This document shows, piece by piece, positions 15,992 through 27,132 of a stretch of DNA of 64,000 nucleotides. The first letter of the stretch is position 1, and every line of letters starts with the position of its first letter. Below the pieces are notes generated by a model. That model had not been told where the DNA came from. It was given only the letters and a program-made list of their open reading frames with translations, and ran no database searches. Both the position numbers and the translations under genes were made by a program. The stretch comes from Pelobates cultripes. Taxonomy: Eukaryota; Chordata; Amphibia; Anura; Pelobatidae. Where the stretch lies: contig OW240917.1 of NCBI GenBank assembly GCA_933207985.1, forward strand, positions 109,454,692-109,518,691, in the 5' to 3' direction.

Positions 15992-16075
15992 GGTGAAAAA
16001 TTTGGTCCATTTGCTGGAGAAAAGCGAATACCCAATGAAGTGGATGAAAATATGGATAATAGGTTGATGTGGCAG
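15992..16075 (+). CDS. prdm5: prdm5 exon 2: start of the PR domain (28 codons, phase 0 to 0)
   Basis: The exon lies between an AG acceptor at 15990-15991 and a GTAAGA donor at 16076. It translates in one open frame from [11 protein letters not shown] to NRLMWQ. The [12 protein letters not shown] motif is the N-terminal part of the PR domain, a SET-related fold, as I remember it from vertebrate PRDM5. PRDM5 is a nuclear DNA-binding regulator of transcription. The exon is 84 nt with both ends in phase 0, so skipping it would keep the frame but remove a strand of the PR domain. The upstream exon, which would carry the start codon, is not in the window. Confidence 0.95.
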
Positions 16076-16840
16076 GTAAGACCGCAATCACTGCATTACT
16101 GGATAGGATTTCATGACTTCCTCTTATGTTGCTACTACTAATGTCCTCTTTCAGATTGTAAAGGCAACAATAGCAGCCTTAAAGTACACGTCACAATGAT
16201 TTTATGGTGTGATTGAACATGACATCTAATGTAAATTATAATCCATACTCTCAAGTCCTGTATTTTTATCTTCCCTGGAGTTTTTTTTTTTTTCTGATCT
16301 GTTACTCTTTGCTTTACTTGCTTTGGTTAAGAGTGAAATTCAAAATGATTTGTTAGCTGTATCCTCTTGGTTTTGACATGTTTATTGTGGAATGAGCTCC
16401 TGTAGATTGGTCAGGATACTTTAGTAAGAGAGGATTGCTACACCATTTTGTGTGTTACTGAGAGCATTTTTTATTTGGACTTGTAATAAGGTACGTTCAT
16501 GTATTTTCCCATAAACAATGGTCCAAGTTTTGTTGAACTTGATAGTTTAATTTGATTTAAAGTTAGATCCTTTCTGTTAATATTTAACACCTACTCCTCT
16601 GTGGGTACCTTGTGACATACTTCCTTTTGTACTGTGGTACAGTCATCAGATTTTTTTTTTTTTTTTGGTTTGCATTGGTACATACCACTTTAAACTTGGC
16701 CCATATGGAGAGCCAAGAATTTAGGGGGAAAAAAAACAAGAAAAAGCAGATTTATCAATTGATTTTAATCTGGTCCACATGATCTTGTTGTCTATTCTAC
16801 CACAGCTTAGACACATTCAACAAGTAGAAGAGATTGCAAT

Positions 16841-17128
16841 TAGTGATGTCCCGAACTGTTCGCCTAACGGTTCGCGAACTGTTCGCCACGGTTCGCGCGG
16901 ACTCGAGTCAGCTGACGCATTCCAGCCAATCAGCAGCAGACCCTCCCTCCCAGACCCTCCCACCTCCTGGACAGCTCACTAAGAATGCAGATTCAAAATG
17001 GATGCTGTCCAGGAGGTGGAAGGGTCTGGGAGGGAGGGTCTGCTGCTGATTGGCTGGAATGTGTCAGCTGACTGGAGTCCGCGGCGAACCGTGGCGAACA
17101 GTTCGGCGAACAGTTTGGGACATCACTA
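16841..17128. mobile_element. hAT miniature element (MITE), copy 1, 288 bp
   Basis: The ends are TAGTGATGTCCCGAAC and its complement. Perfect 8-bp duplications ATTGCAAT lie at 16833-16840 and 17129-17136. The element is almost one long hairpin: CCAATCAGCAGCAGACCC and the CTCCTGGACAG block recur inverted around a short centre near 16990. It has no coding capacity. Confidence 0.95.
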
Positions 17129-18691
17129 ATTGCAATACACAAAATACCACACATTCATGGTGAGACCACCAGTGATAGAATGTGTTGCATAGCAGGTTGT
17201 TAAAATGTATAATATGTTAGAAGAATAGTTGTCATATAAGGTGGTAGCTATATCATACTCCGAGGTGAATTTCAGATAATGTTTAGGTAAAAACTGATTG
17301 AATTAAGAATGTTTTGATACATAAACAGAACTTGATTTATCTTGCTTCTCTTCCTGGTACGTTAGTTTAGTTGTGCCGATTACAACTGTCTAACACTTCT
17401 GAATTTAGTTACCATTGGCTCTAGCACATCATACTCAAACCTACCGGACTTAATTGAATACATTTAATTGTCCAAGCAAGTGGTTTCAGGCCAGGTGCTC
17501 CTGATTTCCTGACTTGAACATCTGATTAGTAAAAAGCCCATGAGCAGTTTAATACAAACAATTAAAATAATTACTTAATCAAATAAAAATCATCTGAAGT
17601 AACCAGGTCTCTTGCTAAACTGACCATCTGGGGGTCATTAACCCCTCTACATATCCCTCTCTAAACAGGTTTATGTTGGATCCTCAGGACAAATGAATTA
17701 AATAATTCCCTCATTGAACAGGACTATTTACATTTTTGCTTTTAACAACACTATTGGCTGCACATGGTTACAGGACAAACTGCATTCCTGGTTCTCTCCA
17801 GGTTTAATGGGCAATCTGTACACAGCAATGCTACGTTTATGTATTCATTTTTTGGACAACTCTATATAATGATGTTTTTCAAAAGAAGATGTTGACTTGT
17901 TAGTTTACAATCAACAGGCAGTCAGCAGTTACAAATCTATATATGTTGTATGAATGATGCAATTTTTTAGTTTTATATTCAGTGATTCGCTTAAAGCCTC
18001 ACTGTCTCCCTTACCCCCCTGAAAAAAATTAGCATTTCGTAAAGATAGAATCTTTGTGAAATTCTAATTTATGTGTTGGAATTTGACTGAAATTCCAACC
18101 CAGTCAAGAGATATACTGACAAGAGAGTTTAGCAGTGACATCAGCTGGACCCACTGGAGGAAGATGGTGGCAACCATGAGCAACAAGTTCTGGAAAGTAA
18201 ATCTCACCTTTACCTGCCCCCACAGCCACCAGAACACCAGCTGCGATATCACTGTGGGGCGTCTTTGCAGATTCTGCAACAGTGCCGTTTTAATTGATGG
18301 CCATCTTTAGACAACTTTGGGCCAACTGACTTTCCATCAGCAATCAGTGCACGAATCCGAATTTCAGGATTTCACTTATAAATGTCATCATCTGAATGTT
18401 TTCACACTCTGTAGCATACCCTTTGTATTCCATACCTGATGACTACATTAGATTCATTAGGGGCATGTGGTCTTGAAATCAAGTTGAGGTTGAGCAGGGT
18501 CAGTGGTCATGGAAGCATACTTCCCTGTGACATGGCAGTAATGCTGCACATCTGCGATACAGACTCTCAGACTCAGTCAGAAATGAATGCAGCGTTACAG
18601 GCGGAGATGGTGGCGGGCATTATTATATCCTAAACATGTGTGCCAGAAAGCCACACAAGCACTCCGAACGTCCCCTTTTATTTTATCTTAA

Positions 18692-19165
18692 AGGGACACT
18701 CCAGGTACCCAGACCACTTCTGCCCATTGGAGTGGTCTGGGTGCCAACTCCCATTACCCTTAACCCTGCAACTGTAAATATTGCAGTTTTTATAAACTGC
18801 AATATTTACATTGCAGGGTTAACTCCTCCTCTAGTGGCTGTCTTCTAGCCTGTTTTCTGTGCTATAGCGTCACTGGATGTCCTCATGCTAAGTGAGGACC
18901 TCCAGCGTCGCTAAAATCCCCATAGGATAGCATTGAAAGCATTTTCAATGCTTTCTATAGGGAGGTCTAATGCACGCATGCGCATTAGGTCTCATCCCGC
19001 CGGTGGCCGCGCGAATGCGCAATTGGTCTGCCGGCGGGGGAGGAGCGTCAGCGGTGGTGGTGGTCTCAGGTAAGTCACTGAAGGGGTTTTCACCCCTTAA
19101 GCAACATGGGATGGGGGTGGGAGGGAGAGGGGACCTGCAGTGCCAGAAAACATATCATTTAAAAA
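18692..19165 (+). mobile_element. TTAA-flanked element, family B, right end eroded
   Basis: After TTAA at 18688-18691 it starts AGGGACACTCCAGG. It contains the hairpins CCAGACCACT/AGTGGTCTGG and TAAATATTGCAGTTT with its mirror, a GC-rich block with GCATGCGCATT, and AGGTAAGT at 19068. The order and several blocks match the reverse of the element at 52258-52751, so the two belong to one diverged family. The right end runs into TTTAAAAAA and is uncertain. Confidence 0.75.
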
Positions 19166-20764
19166 AAAAAAAAAAATGATGGCAACATCAGCAGGAATAA
19201 TTAAAACAAATTTTTTTTTGAGGTGGGTGAAAAAGGGGATGACCTGCCACAAACTGGTGTTACTGTGACATTAACTTTCTGTCAGGTCCCTAAATGGAAT
19301 GAAAAATTACACTAGTTGTCTTATTCCCACTGGGCAATCACTCTAATTTTCTTTTACTCTTCAGTCACACATAACAATACATTCACACTATTACCCCTTG
19401 ACTACATCCTACTGATCAATTTTTAGAACCTAATCATACTCTCCTGCATTCCAATAGTTCTATTTACACTATCTCCATCACACTTTTTATCTCCCGAAGC
19501 TAGGTTTGGGGCTAGTTTAGGGGCTGAGTAAAACTCTGTAGCTATTATTTCATTACCACCAACTGAAATTACATAAACTACTCTAAAACTGCATAGATTA
19601 TTTCCAATCAGCTCTTATCGAGACATGTTTTTTTTCACATAGTTCACTAAATTTTTTAGTTACCACTTAAATAATTTTGCCTTCATCTCCAAGAGACCTC
19701 CAGTAATCCAATGTGAGGTGATGAGGTCTCGAGTGTTGTTGCAGGGAGTATCAAATATATTTCATGCATTGCCATCTCTCTGATCCTAGAGGTTATAATT
19801 TTGGGAATTCTTCTCCATTATATAATTATCCATTCCAAAAATATTCAAATGGCCTATGTAGCAACAAAGCAAATATATTATGCAACAGTGGACATATGAA
19901 GAAAACCCATCTTTACAAGCATGAATGAGTTTGTCCTTGAACTGCTGTCAAATGGATTGGCTTGAATCCCTCCTCCTGTAGAGAGACCAATATACCAAAA
20001 CATTTTTCTAGGCCTGGCTCACCTTCATTTATTCACAAAATACTCACATTCATTTAAACATCCATCACATTTCTGTGTACTTTAACTGTTACTTACAAAA
20101 GTTAGTGGATTATTAATATCTCATTGGCATGCGGGAATAACAGAGAATAGGGGAAGTCAGAAGTGCTGACCCATATCACATTTTCTCAGTTATTGCACAA
20201 GGCGTGTTAATCCATTGTTTCATTTGTATGTGACATTTATTTAGTTTCTTTGTTAGAAATGAAAAAAATATTGGTGAACTTGTACTACCTTTTGATGCCT
20301 TACTAAAGATGTTTGAAATTTGAAAGCATGAATCCCTATGATAAGCATTTGAACTCGTTTATTTTTTTCCACTTGGCTTTTAGATTTAATTTTGCAATTC
20401 TGCTGCACTTAACAAAAGTTTGCTATTTTGTAAATGTCCTTTAATATTTCAAACTAGTAGAAATAAAGGAAATGTTCTGCCAATAATTAGAGAGACATTC
20501 TAAGCACCCTAAATCACTTATTGTAGTATTTATGGTGTAAAACATCTTCCAACCATTATTATTAAAATGTTTTCAATTGGTTTGAGGAAAGCAAAAGCAC
20601 GCCTATCTTGCCACCTAAAGCCTGGCCCCTTTCCTGCTACTTAGAAACTGTGGTAGCTCTGTTTGTGATCTTCTGTATTATCCGTCCAACTTTGGGTGTC
20701 AATAATAGGCTGCAACTATTAAGGCTGTTAGTCTGTCACTGGTCCCAAAGGTTAGACTGATAAT

Positions 20765-21087
20765 TAGTGATGTCCTGAACATTTCGCCGAATGGTTCGCC
20801 GCAGACGGCGAACATAAACATAAACTTTGACCCTGTACCTCACAGTCAGCAGACACATTCCAGCCAATCAGCAGCAGACCCTCCCTCCCAGACCCTCCCA
20901 CCTCCTGGACAGCTCACTAAGAATGCAGCTTCACAATGATGTAAAATGGATGCTGTCCAGGAGGTGGGAGGTCTGGGAGGGAGGGTCTGCTGCTGATTGG
21001 CTGGAATGTGTCTGCTGACTGTGAGGTACAGGGTCAAAGTTTATGTTTATGTTCGCCGTCCGCGGTGAACCGTTCGGGACATCACTA
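20765..21087. mobile_element. hAT miniature element (MITE), copy 2, 323 bp
   Basis: Same family as 16841-17128. The ends are TAGTGATGTCCTGAAC and a complement, flanked by perfect 8-bp duplications CTGATAAT at 20757-20764 and 21088-21095. The whole element folds on itself around about 20930. Confidence 0.95.
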
Positions 21088-21292
21088 CTGATAATATTTC
21101 TGTGTCGTCCAAGCAGGAATAATAGGTCAATACTTCTTATGCTGAGAAAACTAAAAAAAAAAAATCAGGATTTTATAAACTTGTAATGAATTACATAGTT
21201 TTTCTTAATTTCTAACGCAAAACTCTAATATCTTTTTACAATGCTTCCTATAATATTGTATTTTGGTATGTATGGTTTACATTTGTGGATGC

Positions 21293-21293
<1 letters not shown>

Positions 21294-21337
<44 letters not shown>
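21294..21337. repeat. (AT)n microsatellite at the left edge of the palindrome
   Basis: About 44 bases of alternating AT directly abut the palindrome's left arm. The assembly gap abuts the other arm. Confidence 0.95.
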
Positions 21338-21339
<2 letters not shown>

Positions 21340-22228
21340 GTATTTTTCGCTCCATAAGACGCACCTCACCATAAGACGCACCTAGTTTTTAGAGGAGGAA
21401 ACCCAGAAAAAAAAATATTCTGAACAAACTGTTCCATGGGGATTCTTACTACAGGACAGTTTGTTCAGAATATTTTTTTTTTCTCCCCTGTCCCATAATG
21501 ATCTTTAACCCCCCTTTCCTCTGTCCCATAGTGATTGTTAACCCCTCCTCCCCTGTCCCATAGTGTTCTTTAACCCCTCCTACCCTGTCCCATAGTGTTC
21601 TTTAACCCCTCCTCCCCTTGTCCATTAGTGTTCTGATCCCATAGTGTCCCCCCCTCCCATTGTCCCATAGTGCACTTTCCCTCCCCCCCCCTCCCATTGT
21701 CCCATAGTGCACTTTCCCTCCCATCCTGCCCTTGTCCCATAGTGTCTCCCCCTCCCCTTGTCCCATAGTGTCTCCCCCCTCCCCTTGTCCCATAGTGTCT
21801 CCCCCTCCCCTTGTCCCATAGTGTCTCCCTCCCCTTGTCCCATAGTGTCTCCCCCTCCCCTTGTCCCATAGTGTCTCCCCCTCCCCTTGTCCCATAGTGT
21901 CTTTCCTCCCATTGTCCCATAATTCCTTACCTGTCTTGGAGTGTGGGCCGGCTTCACAGCGCGCTCCGCGGTCCAGGAACTTCTATTTCAGGTTCCGGTT
22001 TCCGGCGGGACTGAAAGAAAGTGTGCACACTGAGTGTGCACTTCCTTTCAGTCCCGCCGGAAACCGGAACCTGAAATAGAAGTTCCTGGACCGCGGAGCG
22101 CGCTGTGAAGCCGGCCCATGCTCCAAGACAGGTAAGTAAAGCTTTACATTCGCTCCATAAGACGCACAGACATTTCCCCTCACTTTTGAGGGGAAAAAAA
22201 AGTGCGTCTTATGGAGCGAAAAAAAACG

Positions 22229-22231
<3 letters not shown>
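21338..22231. mobile_element. TIR element with internal array, left palindrome arm
   Basis: The left end is CCGTATTTTTCGCTCCATAA and the right end is the complement, finishing GGAGCGAAAAAAAACGG. Inside, in order: a hairpin at about 21415-21475, a degenerate array of CCCTTGTCCCATAGTGTCTC-like units (21478-21925), a GC-rich palindrome (21928-22134), and a short hairpin at the right end. The superfamily is uncertain because the flanks are microsatellite and no target duplication can be read. Confidence 0.85.
21928..22134. repeat. GC-rich palindrome, left arm
   Basis: A near-perfect inverted repeat of about 100 bases per arm begins TACCTGTCTTGGAG and ends with its complement. The centre contains AGTGTGCACAC-like sequence. 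Both ends carry a splice-donor-like AGGTAAG, one on each strand. Confidence 0.95.
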
Positions 22232-22270
<39 letters not shown>

Positions 22271-22988
22271 TTTGGGGGGGGAAATGTAAATAACTTCAAA
22301 ACTGTGACCCTTGCTTTTGTAGTTTTTACAGTTTTTTCCTTTTTCATATGCACATTATTTATCAGCTCCAATATAGATAACTGTCTAGAGATTAGACCGC
22401 ATCCAAAGCTCCAAAATGTGGAACGTTAAACAAATGCACAACTATTATACTGAACTAAGTCTGCCATTTTAATGAGGTGAACAATTTAATTCAAACAAAT
22501 CCAAACAAAACAGTTTTTTGTCCTCCCTGTATACCTCAGATTACCTCCAGTTTATCTCCAATCACACACTTTTTGAAGCAGCACTCTCCAGAATATCTCC
22601 AACCACACACTTAGACGCAGCACTTAAATGTAGCAACCAAGCTATATTAGCCAAGCTAATGACAACAAGCCTTATATAACGCGCGTGAAATAGAGCTTCT
22701 CGCCCACCCAGGGGCAGTATGTAATCCGATGGATGAATTAGAGAAAAACCTCATAGGATATATAAAAAATAAAGGAAAAAACAGAATAGTGAAGTTTGTT
22801 ATAAAAAGTACAAAATCACATTTATTGGTCACACTTACATGTGTGTAAATCTCAAAGAGCGTATCTCTCAATAACTTGAAACTCCATGCAATGTTGTCAT
22901 CAATCCAGGAATAGGGATGAACAGGAGTAGTTATAAATGAGTAGCCAAAAATACAAATAAAACAATTAAAACAATATAAAATAAGTCC

Positions 22989-23053
22989 AATATAGAAATC
23001 CAACGCGTTTCGTCCTGTAAGGTGTAGGACTTCATCAGGGATACTTCTATACT
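22989..23053 (-). ncRNA. Hammerhead-ribozyme-like motif, left palindrome arm
   Basis: This is the mirror of the motif at 25384-25448. Read on the minus strand, it has CTGATGA, an extra A, GTCC pairing with GGAC across an 11-base loop, then GAAACGCGTT. One loop base differs from the right arm (ACAGG against ACTGG). The core is intact apart from the extra A. Confidence 0.65.
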
Positions 23054-23917
23054 TCCATTGCTCCGGTTTTTATACCGGTAAAAATCTCCTCTTGATTGCG
23101 TTCTTCTGTTAATCGGCGTGCGTGCCATCCGTGGAACGCACAAGGACGCAAGGATATGACGAAAAATTGAAGAGACAGTTCCGTATTTCTATTGCGCATG
23201 CGTGCGGGAAGCGCGCATGCGCACATGGCAAAAGATCGAAACCTGGACAGAATATGAAACGAAAGACCAGAAAACAACCTGAGACATCTGAACACAAGGA
23301 AAAAAAACAAATGGGGCTGCATTGGAGGGTGTAGGCATAAAATACACATATATGTCTAAATGAAAAAAGAATATATAAAAAACAAAATAAAGAAAAAAAT
23401 AAAAAATAAATACATAATCGATAATAAATAAATAAAAAATAAAAATATAGAAAAAATAAAGAAAAAGAAAAAAGAAATAATGAAAATAAACAAAATATAT
23501 ATATGAATAAAATAAAAATAAAATAGAATAGAATAAAAATAAACATAATAAAAATAATAATAAAAAAAAATAATAAAAAAATAATAATAATAAAAAAATT
23601 ATAATAAAAAAAAATTAAAATGAAATAAAAATAAAAAATGGAAATTCCATAAAGATAAAATATATATATATAATATTAAAATATATATATATATAAAAAA
23701 TAAAAAATCTATATGTGCATATAAATATACATCCTACAGTGCAACCCATGAATACAAATCAAATGACACATCCATATAATAGAACATAGATACAAGCCAC
23801 ATTAACCCAAAATCTATAGAGAAATGAGAGGAAGGACAAGCACATAAATTGCACATATGTGAAATGTATATAAACATATACACATACATGCATATATATA
23901 CATAGACAAATATACCA

Positions 23918-24193
23918 TTAAATAAGACCCTGCAGGTCTATCTCTTGATTAAGTCCTTGGTGTAAAGTACTAAGATTAAAGATCCACAGAGCTTCTTTTC
24001 TAATTAATTCTTGATTTTTGTCTCCTCCTCTCCAACCCATCTGAACTGAGTCTATGCCGAAGGCTTGAAAAGAATTCCAGCTAAAAGAAGGACAAGAGTT
24101 ACAGTGCCTAGGGACATTGTGATCTAATTTATTTCTCTTTATATTATTAAAATGTTCTAGAATTCTAGTGTGTAGTTTTCTGGACGTGCGACC
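23918..24193 (-). pseudogene. Penelope-like GIY-YIG endonuclease fragment, left arm
   Basis: About 92 codons are open on the minus strand, from the palindrome centre to a stop at 23918-23920. The peptide starts GRTSRKLHTRILEHFNNIK and ends near EALWIFNLSTLHQGLNQEID. GRTxRxLxxRxxEH and (R)KEALWI resemble the C-terminal GIY-YIG domain of Penelope-like retroelements (from memory). The reverse transcriptase part is missing: the fragment is truncated at the palindrome centre. Confidence 0.75.
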
Positions 24194-24457
24194 AGAAAAC
24201 TACACACTAGAATTCTAGAACATTTTAATAATATAAAGATAAATAAATTAGATCACAATGTCCCTAGGCACTGTAACTCTTGTCCTTCTTTTAGCTGGAA
24301 TTCTTTTCAAGCCTTCGGCATAGACTCAGTTCAGATGGGTTGGAGAGGAGGAGACAAAAATCAAGAATTAATTAGAAAAGAAGCTCTGTGGATCTTTAAT
24401 CTTAGTACTTTACACCAAGGACTTAATCAAGAGATAGACCTGCAGGGTCTTATTTAA
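24182..24457 (+). pseudogene. Penelope-like GIY-YIG endonuclease fragment, right arm
   Basis: This mirrors the left-arm fragment. It is open from GRATRKLHTRILEHFNNIK to a stop at 24455-24457. It begins exactly at the palindrome centre, so both fragments are head to head and lack everything upstream. It is a 5'-truncated copy with no visible start. Confidence 0.75.
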
Positions 24458-25383
24458 TGGTATATTTGTCTATGTATATATATGCATGTATGTGTATATG
24501 TTTATATACATTTCACATATGTGCAATTTATGTGCTTGTCCTTCCTCTCATTTCTCTATAGACTTTGGGTTCATGTGGCTTGTATCTATGTTCTATTATA
24601 TGGATGTGTCATTTGATTTGTATTCATGGGTTGCAATGTAGGATGTATATTTATATGCACATATAGATTTTTTATTTTTTATATATATATATATATATAT
24701 TTTTTTTTATATTATATATATTCTTTATGGAATTTCCATTTTCTTTTTTTATTTTTATTTTTATTTTTATTTTTATTTTCATTTTGATGTTTTTATTATA
24801 ATATTTTTATTATGTTTATGTTTTATATTTATTTTCATTATTATTTTTTATTTTATTCTATTTTATTTTTATTTTATTCATATATATATTTTGTTTATTT
24901 TCATTATTTCTTTTTCTTTATTTTTTTCATTTTTTCCATATTTTTATTTTTTATTTATTTATTATTGATTATGTATTTATTTTTTATTTTTTTCTCCTTT
25001 TTTTTTTTTATTTTTTATTTTATAACAACATTTTTGTTTTAACTTGTATATATATTTCTTTACACATATACTTTCATCTAGACATATATGTGTATTTTAT
25101 GCCTACACCCTCCAATGCAGCCCCATTTGTTTTTTTTCCTTGTGTTCAGATGTCTCAGGTTGTTTTCTGGTCTTTCGTTTCATATTCTGTCCAGGTTTCG
25201 ATCTTTTGCCATGTGCGCATGCGCGCTTCCCGCACGCATGCGCAATAGAAATACGGAACTGTCTCTTCAATTTTTCGTCATATCCTTGCGTCCTTGTGCG
25301 TTCCACGGATGGCACGCACGCCGATTAACAGAAGAACGCAATCAAGAGGAGATTTTTACCGGTATAAAAACCGGAGCAATGGA

Positions 25384-25448
25384 AGTATAGAAGTATCCCT
25401 GATGAAGTCCTACACCTTACTGGACGAAACGCGTTGGATTTCTATATT
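25384..25448 (+). ncRNA. Hammerhead-ribozyme-like motif, right palindrome arm
   Basis: The core CTGATGA is at 25399-25405 and GAAAC at 25426-25430. Stem II is GTCC (25407-25410) with GGAC (25422-25425). Stem III is the self-complementary ACGCGT at 25429-25434, with GTT as the predicted cleavage triplet ending at 25435. Stem I pairs ATCC with GGAT and, after a 2-base bulge, ATAGAA with TTCTAT. One additional A (25406) follows the core, which is unusual. Hammerhead motifs with minimal stem III are known from Penelope-like elements. Confidence 0.65.
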
Positions 25449-26166
25449 GGACTTATTTTATATTGTTTTAATTGTTTTATTTGTATTTTTGGCTACTCAT
25501 TTATAACTACTCCTGTTCATCCCTATTCCTGGATTGATGACAACATTGCATGGAGTTTCAAGTTATTGAGAGATACGCTCTTTGAGATTTACACACATGT
25601 AAGTGTGACCAATAAATGTGATTTTGTACTTTTTATAACAAACTTCACTATTCTGTTTTTTCCTTTATTTTTTATATATCCTATGAGGTTTTTCTCTAAT
25701 TCATCCATCGGATTACATACTGCCCCTGGGTGGGCGAGAAGCTCTATTTCACGCGCGTTATATAAGGCTTGTTGTCATTAGCTTGGCTAATATAGCTTGG
25801 TTGCTACATTTAAGTGCTGCGTCTAAGTGTGTGGTTGGAGATATTCTGGAGAGTGCTGCTTCAAAAAGTGTGTGATTGGAGATAAACTGGAGGTAATCTG
25901 AGGTATACAGGGAGGACAAAAAACTGTTTTGTTTGGATTTGTTTGAATTAAATTGTTCACCTCATTAAAATGGCAGACTTAGTTCAGTATAATAGTTGTG
26001 CATTTGTTTAACGTTCCACATTTTGGAGCTTTGGATGCGGTCTAATCTCTAGACAGTTATCTATATTGGAGCTGATAAATAATGTGCATATGAAAAAGGA
26101 AAAAACTGTAAAAACTACAAAAGCAAGGGTCACAGTTTTGAAGTTATTTACATTTCCCCCCCCAAA

Positions 26167-26199
<33 letters not shown>

Positions 26200-26208
<9 letters not shown>

Positions 26209-27032
26209 CGTTTTTTTTCGCTCCATAAGACGCACTTTTTTTTCCCCTCAAAAGTGAGGGGAAATGTCTGTGCGTCTTATGGAGCGAATGTAAAGCTTTA
26301 CTTACCTGTCTTGGAGCATGGGCCGGCTTCACAGCGCGCTCCGCGGTCCAGGAACTTCTATTTCAGGTTCCGGTTTCCGGCGGGACTGAAAGGAAGTGCA
26401 CACTCAGTGTGCACACTTCCTTTCAGTCCCGCCGGAAACCGGAACCTGAAATAGAAGTTCCTGGACCGCGGAGCGCGCTGTGAAGCCGGCCCACGCTCCA
26501 AGACAGGTAAGTAATTATGGGACAAGGGGAGGGGGAGACACTATGGGACAAGGGGAGGGGGACACTATGGGAGAAAGGGAGGGGAGACACTATGGGACAA
26601 GGGGAGGGGGGGACACTATGGGACAAGGGACACTATGGGACAAGGGGAGGGGGAGACACTATGGGACAAGGGCAGGGGGGGACACTATGGGAGGGAAAGT
26701 GCACTATGGGACAATGGGAGGGGGGGACACTATGGGATCAGAACACTAATGGACAAAGGGAGGAGGGGTTAAAGAACACTATGGGACAGGGTAGGAGGGG
26801 TTAAAGAACACTATGGGACAGGGGAGGAGGGGTTAACAATCACTATGGGACAGAGGAAAGGGGGGTTAAAGATCATTATGGGACAGGGGAGAAAAAAAAA
26901 ATATTCTGAACAAACTGTCCTGTAGTAAGAATCCCCATGGAACAGTTTGTTCAGAATATTTTTTTTTCTGGGTTTCCTCCTCTAAAAACTAGGTGCGTCT
27001 TATGGTGAGGTGCGTCTTATGGAGCGAAAAAT
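26200..27032. mobile_element. TIR element with internal array, right palindrome arm
   Basis: This mirrors 21338-22231. It contains the short hairpin, a GC-rich palindrome (26303-26509), AGGTAAGT at 26505, an array of GGGACACTATGGGACAAGGG-like units (26515-26895, shorter than its partner) and the closing TIR, which stops at the N gap. Confidence 0.85.
26303..26509. repeat. GC-rich palindrome, right arm
   Basis: Counterpart of 21928-22134. The centre reads GGAAGTGCACACTCAGTGTG and on to GCACACTTCC. This centre and its flanks (26377-26435) closely resemble the palindrome centre at 33371-33427 in a different element. Confidence 0.95.
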
Positions 27033-27132
27033 NNNNNNNNNNNNNNNNNNNNNNNNNNNNNNNNNNNNNNNNNNNNNNNNNNNNNNNNNNNNNNNNNNNN
27101 NNNNNNNNNNNNNNNNNNNNNNNNNNNNNNNN
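27033..27132. other. Assembly gap, 100 N
   Basis: Exactly 100 N, a conventional placeholder, starts two bases after the palindrome's outer TIR. By symmetry, AT microsatellite DNA is expected here. The true length is unknown. Confidence 0.99.

Larger units (their letters stand above)
21338..27032. repeat. 5.7 kb near-perfect palindrome (inverted duplication)
   Basis: The arms run from 21338 to 24183 and from 24192 to 27032, around an 8-base centre at 24184-24191. Coordinates of mirrored landmarks sum to 48375 at both the centre and the outer ends (for example CGCTCCATAAGACGCACC at 21349 against its complement ending at 27026). They drift by about 62 bases in the AT-rich middle. Each arm holds, from outside in, an array-bearing TIR element, a TA microsatellite, untranslated Penelope-like sequence with a hammerhead-like motif, AT-rich low-complexity DNA and a truncated GIY-YIG reading frame. 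The arms differ at scattered bases and in array and AT-run lengths. Confidence 0.97.

Noticed and set aside
22656..23003. 115-residue hydrophobic frame, repeated at 25434-25781
   Set aside because: Its duplication is explained by the palindrome. It lies just downstream of the hammerhead-like motif, in what looks like untranslated Penelope-like sequence, with no recognised domain.
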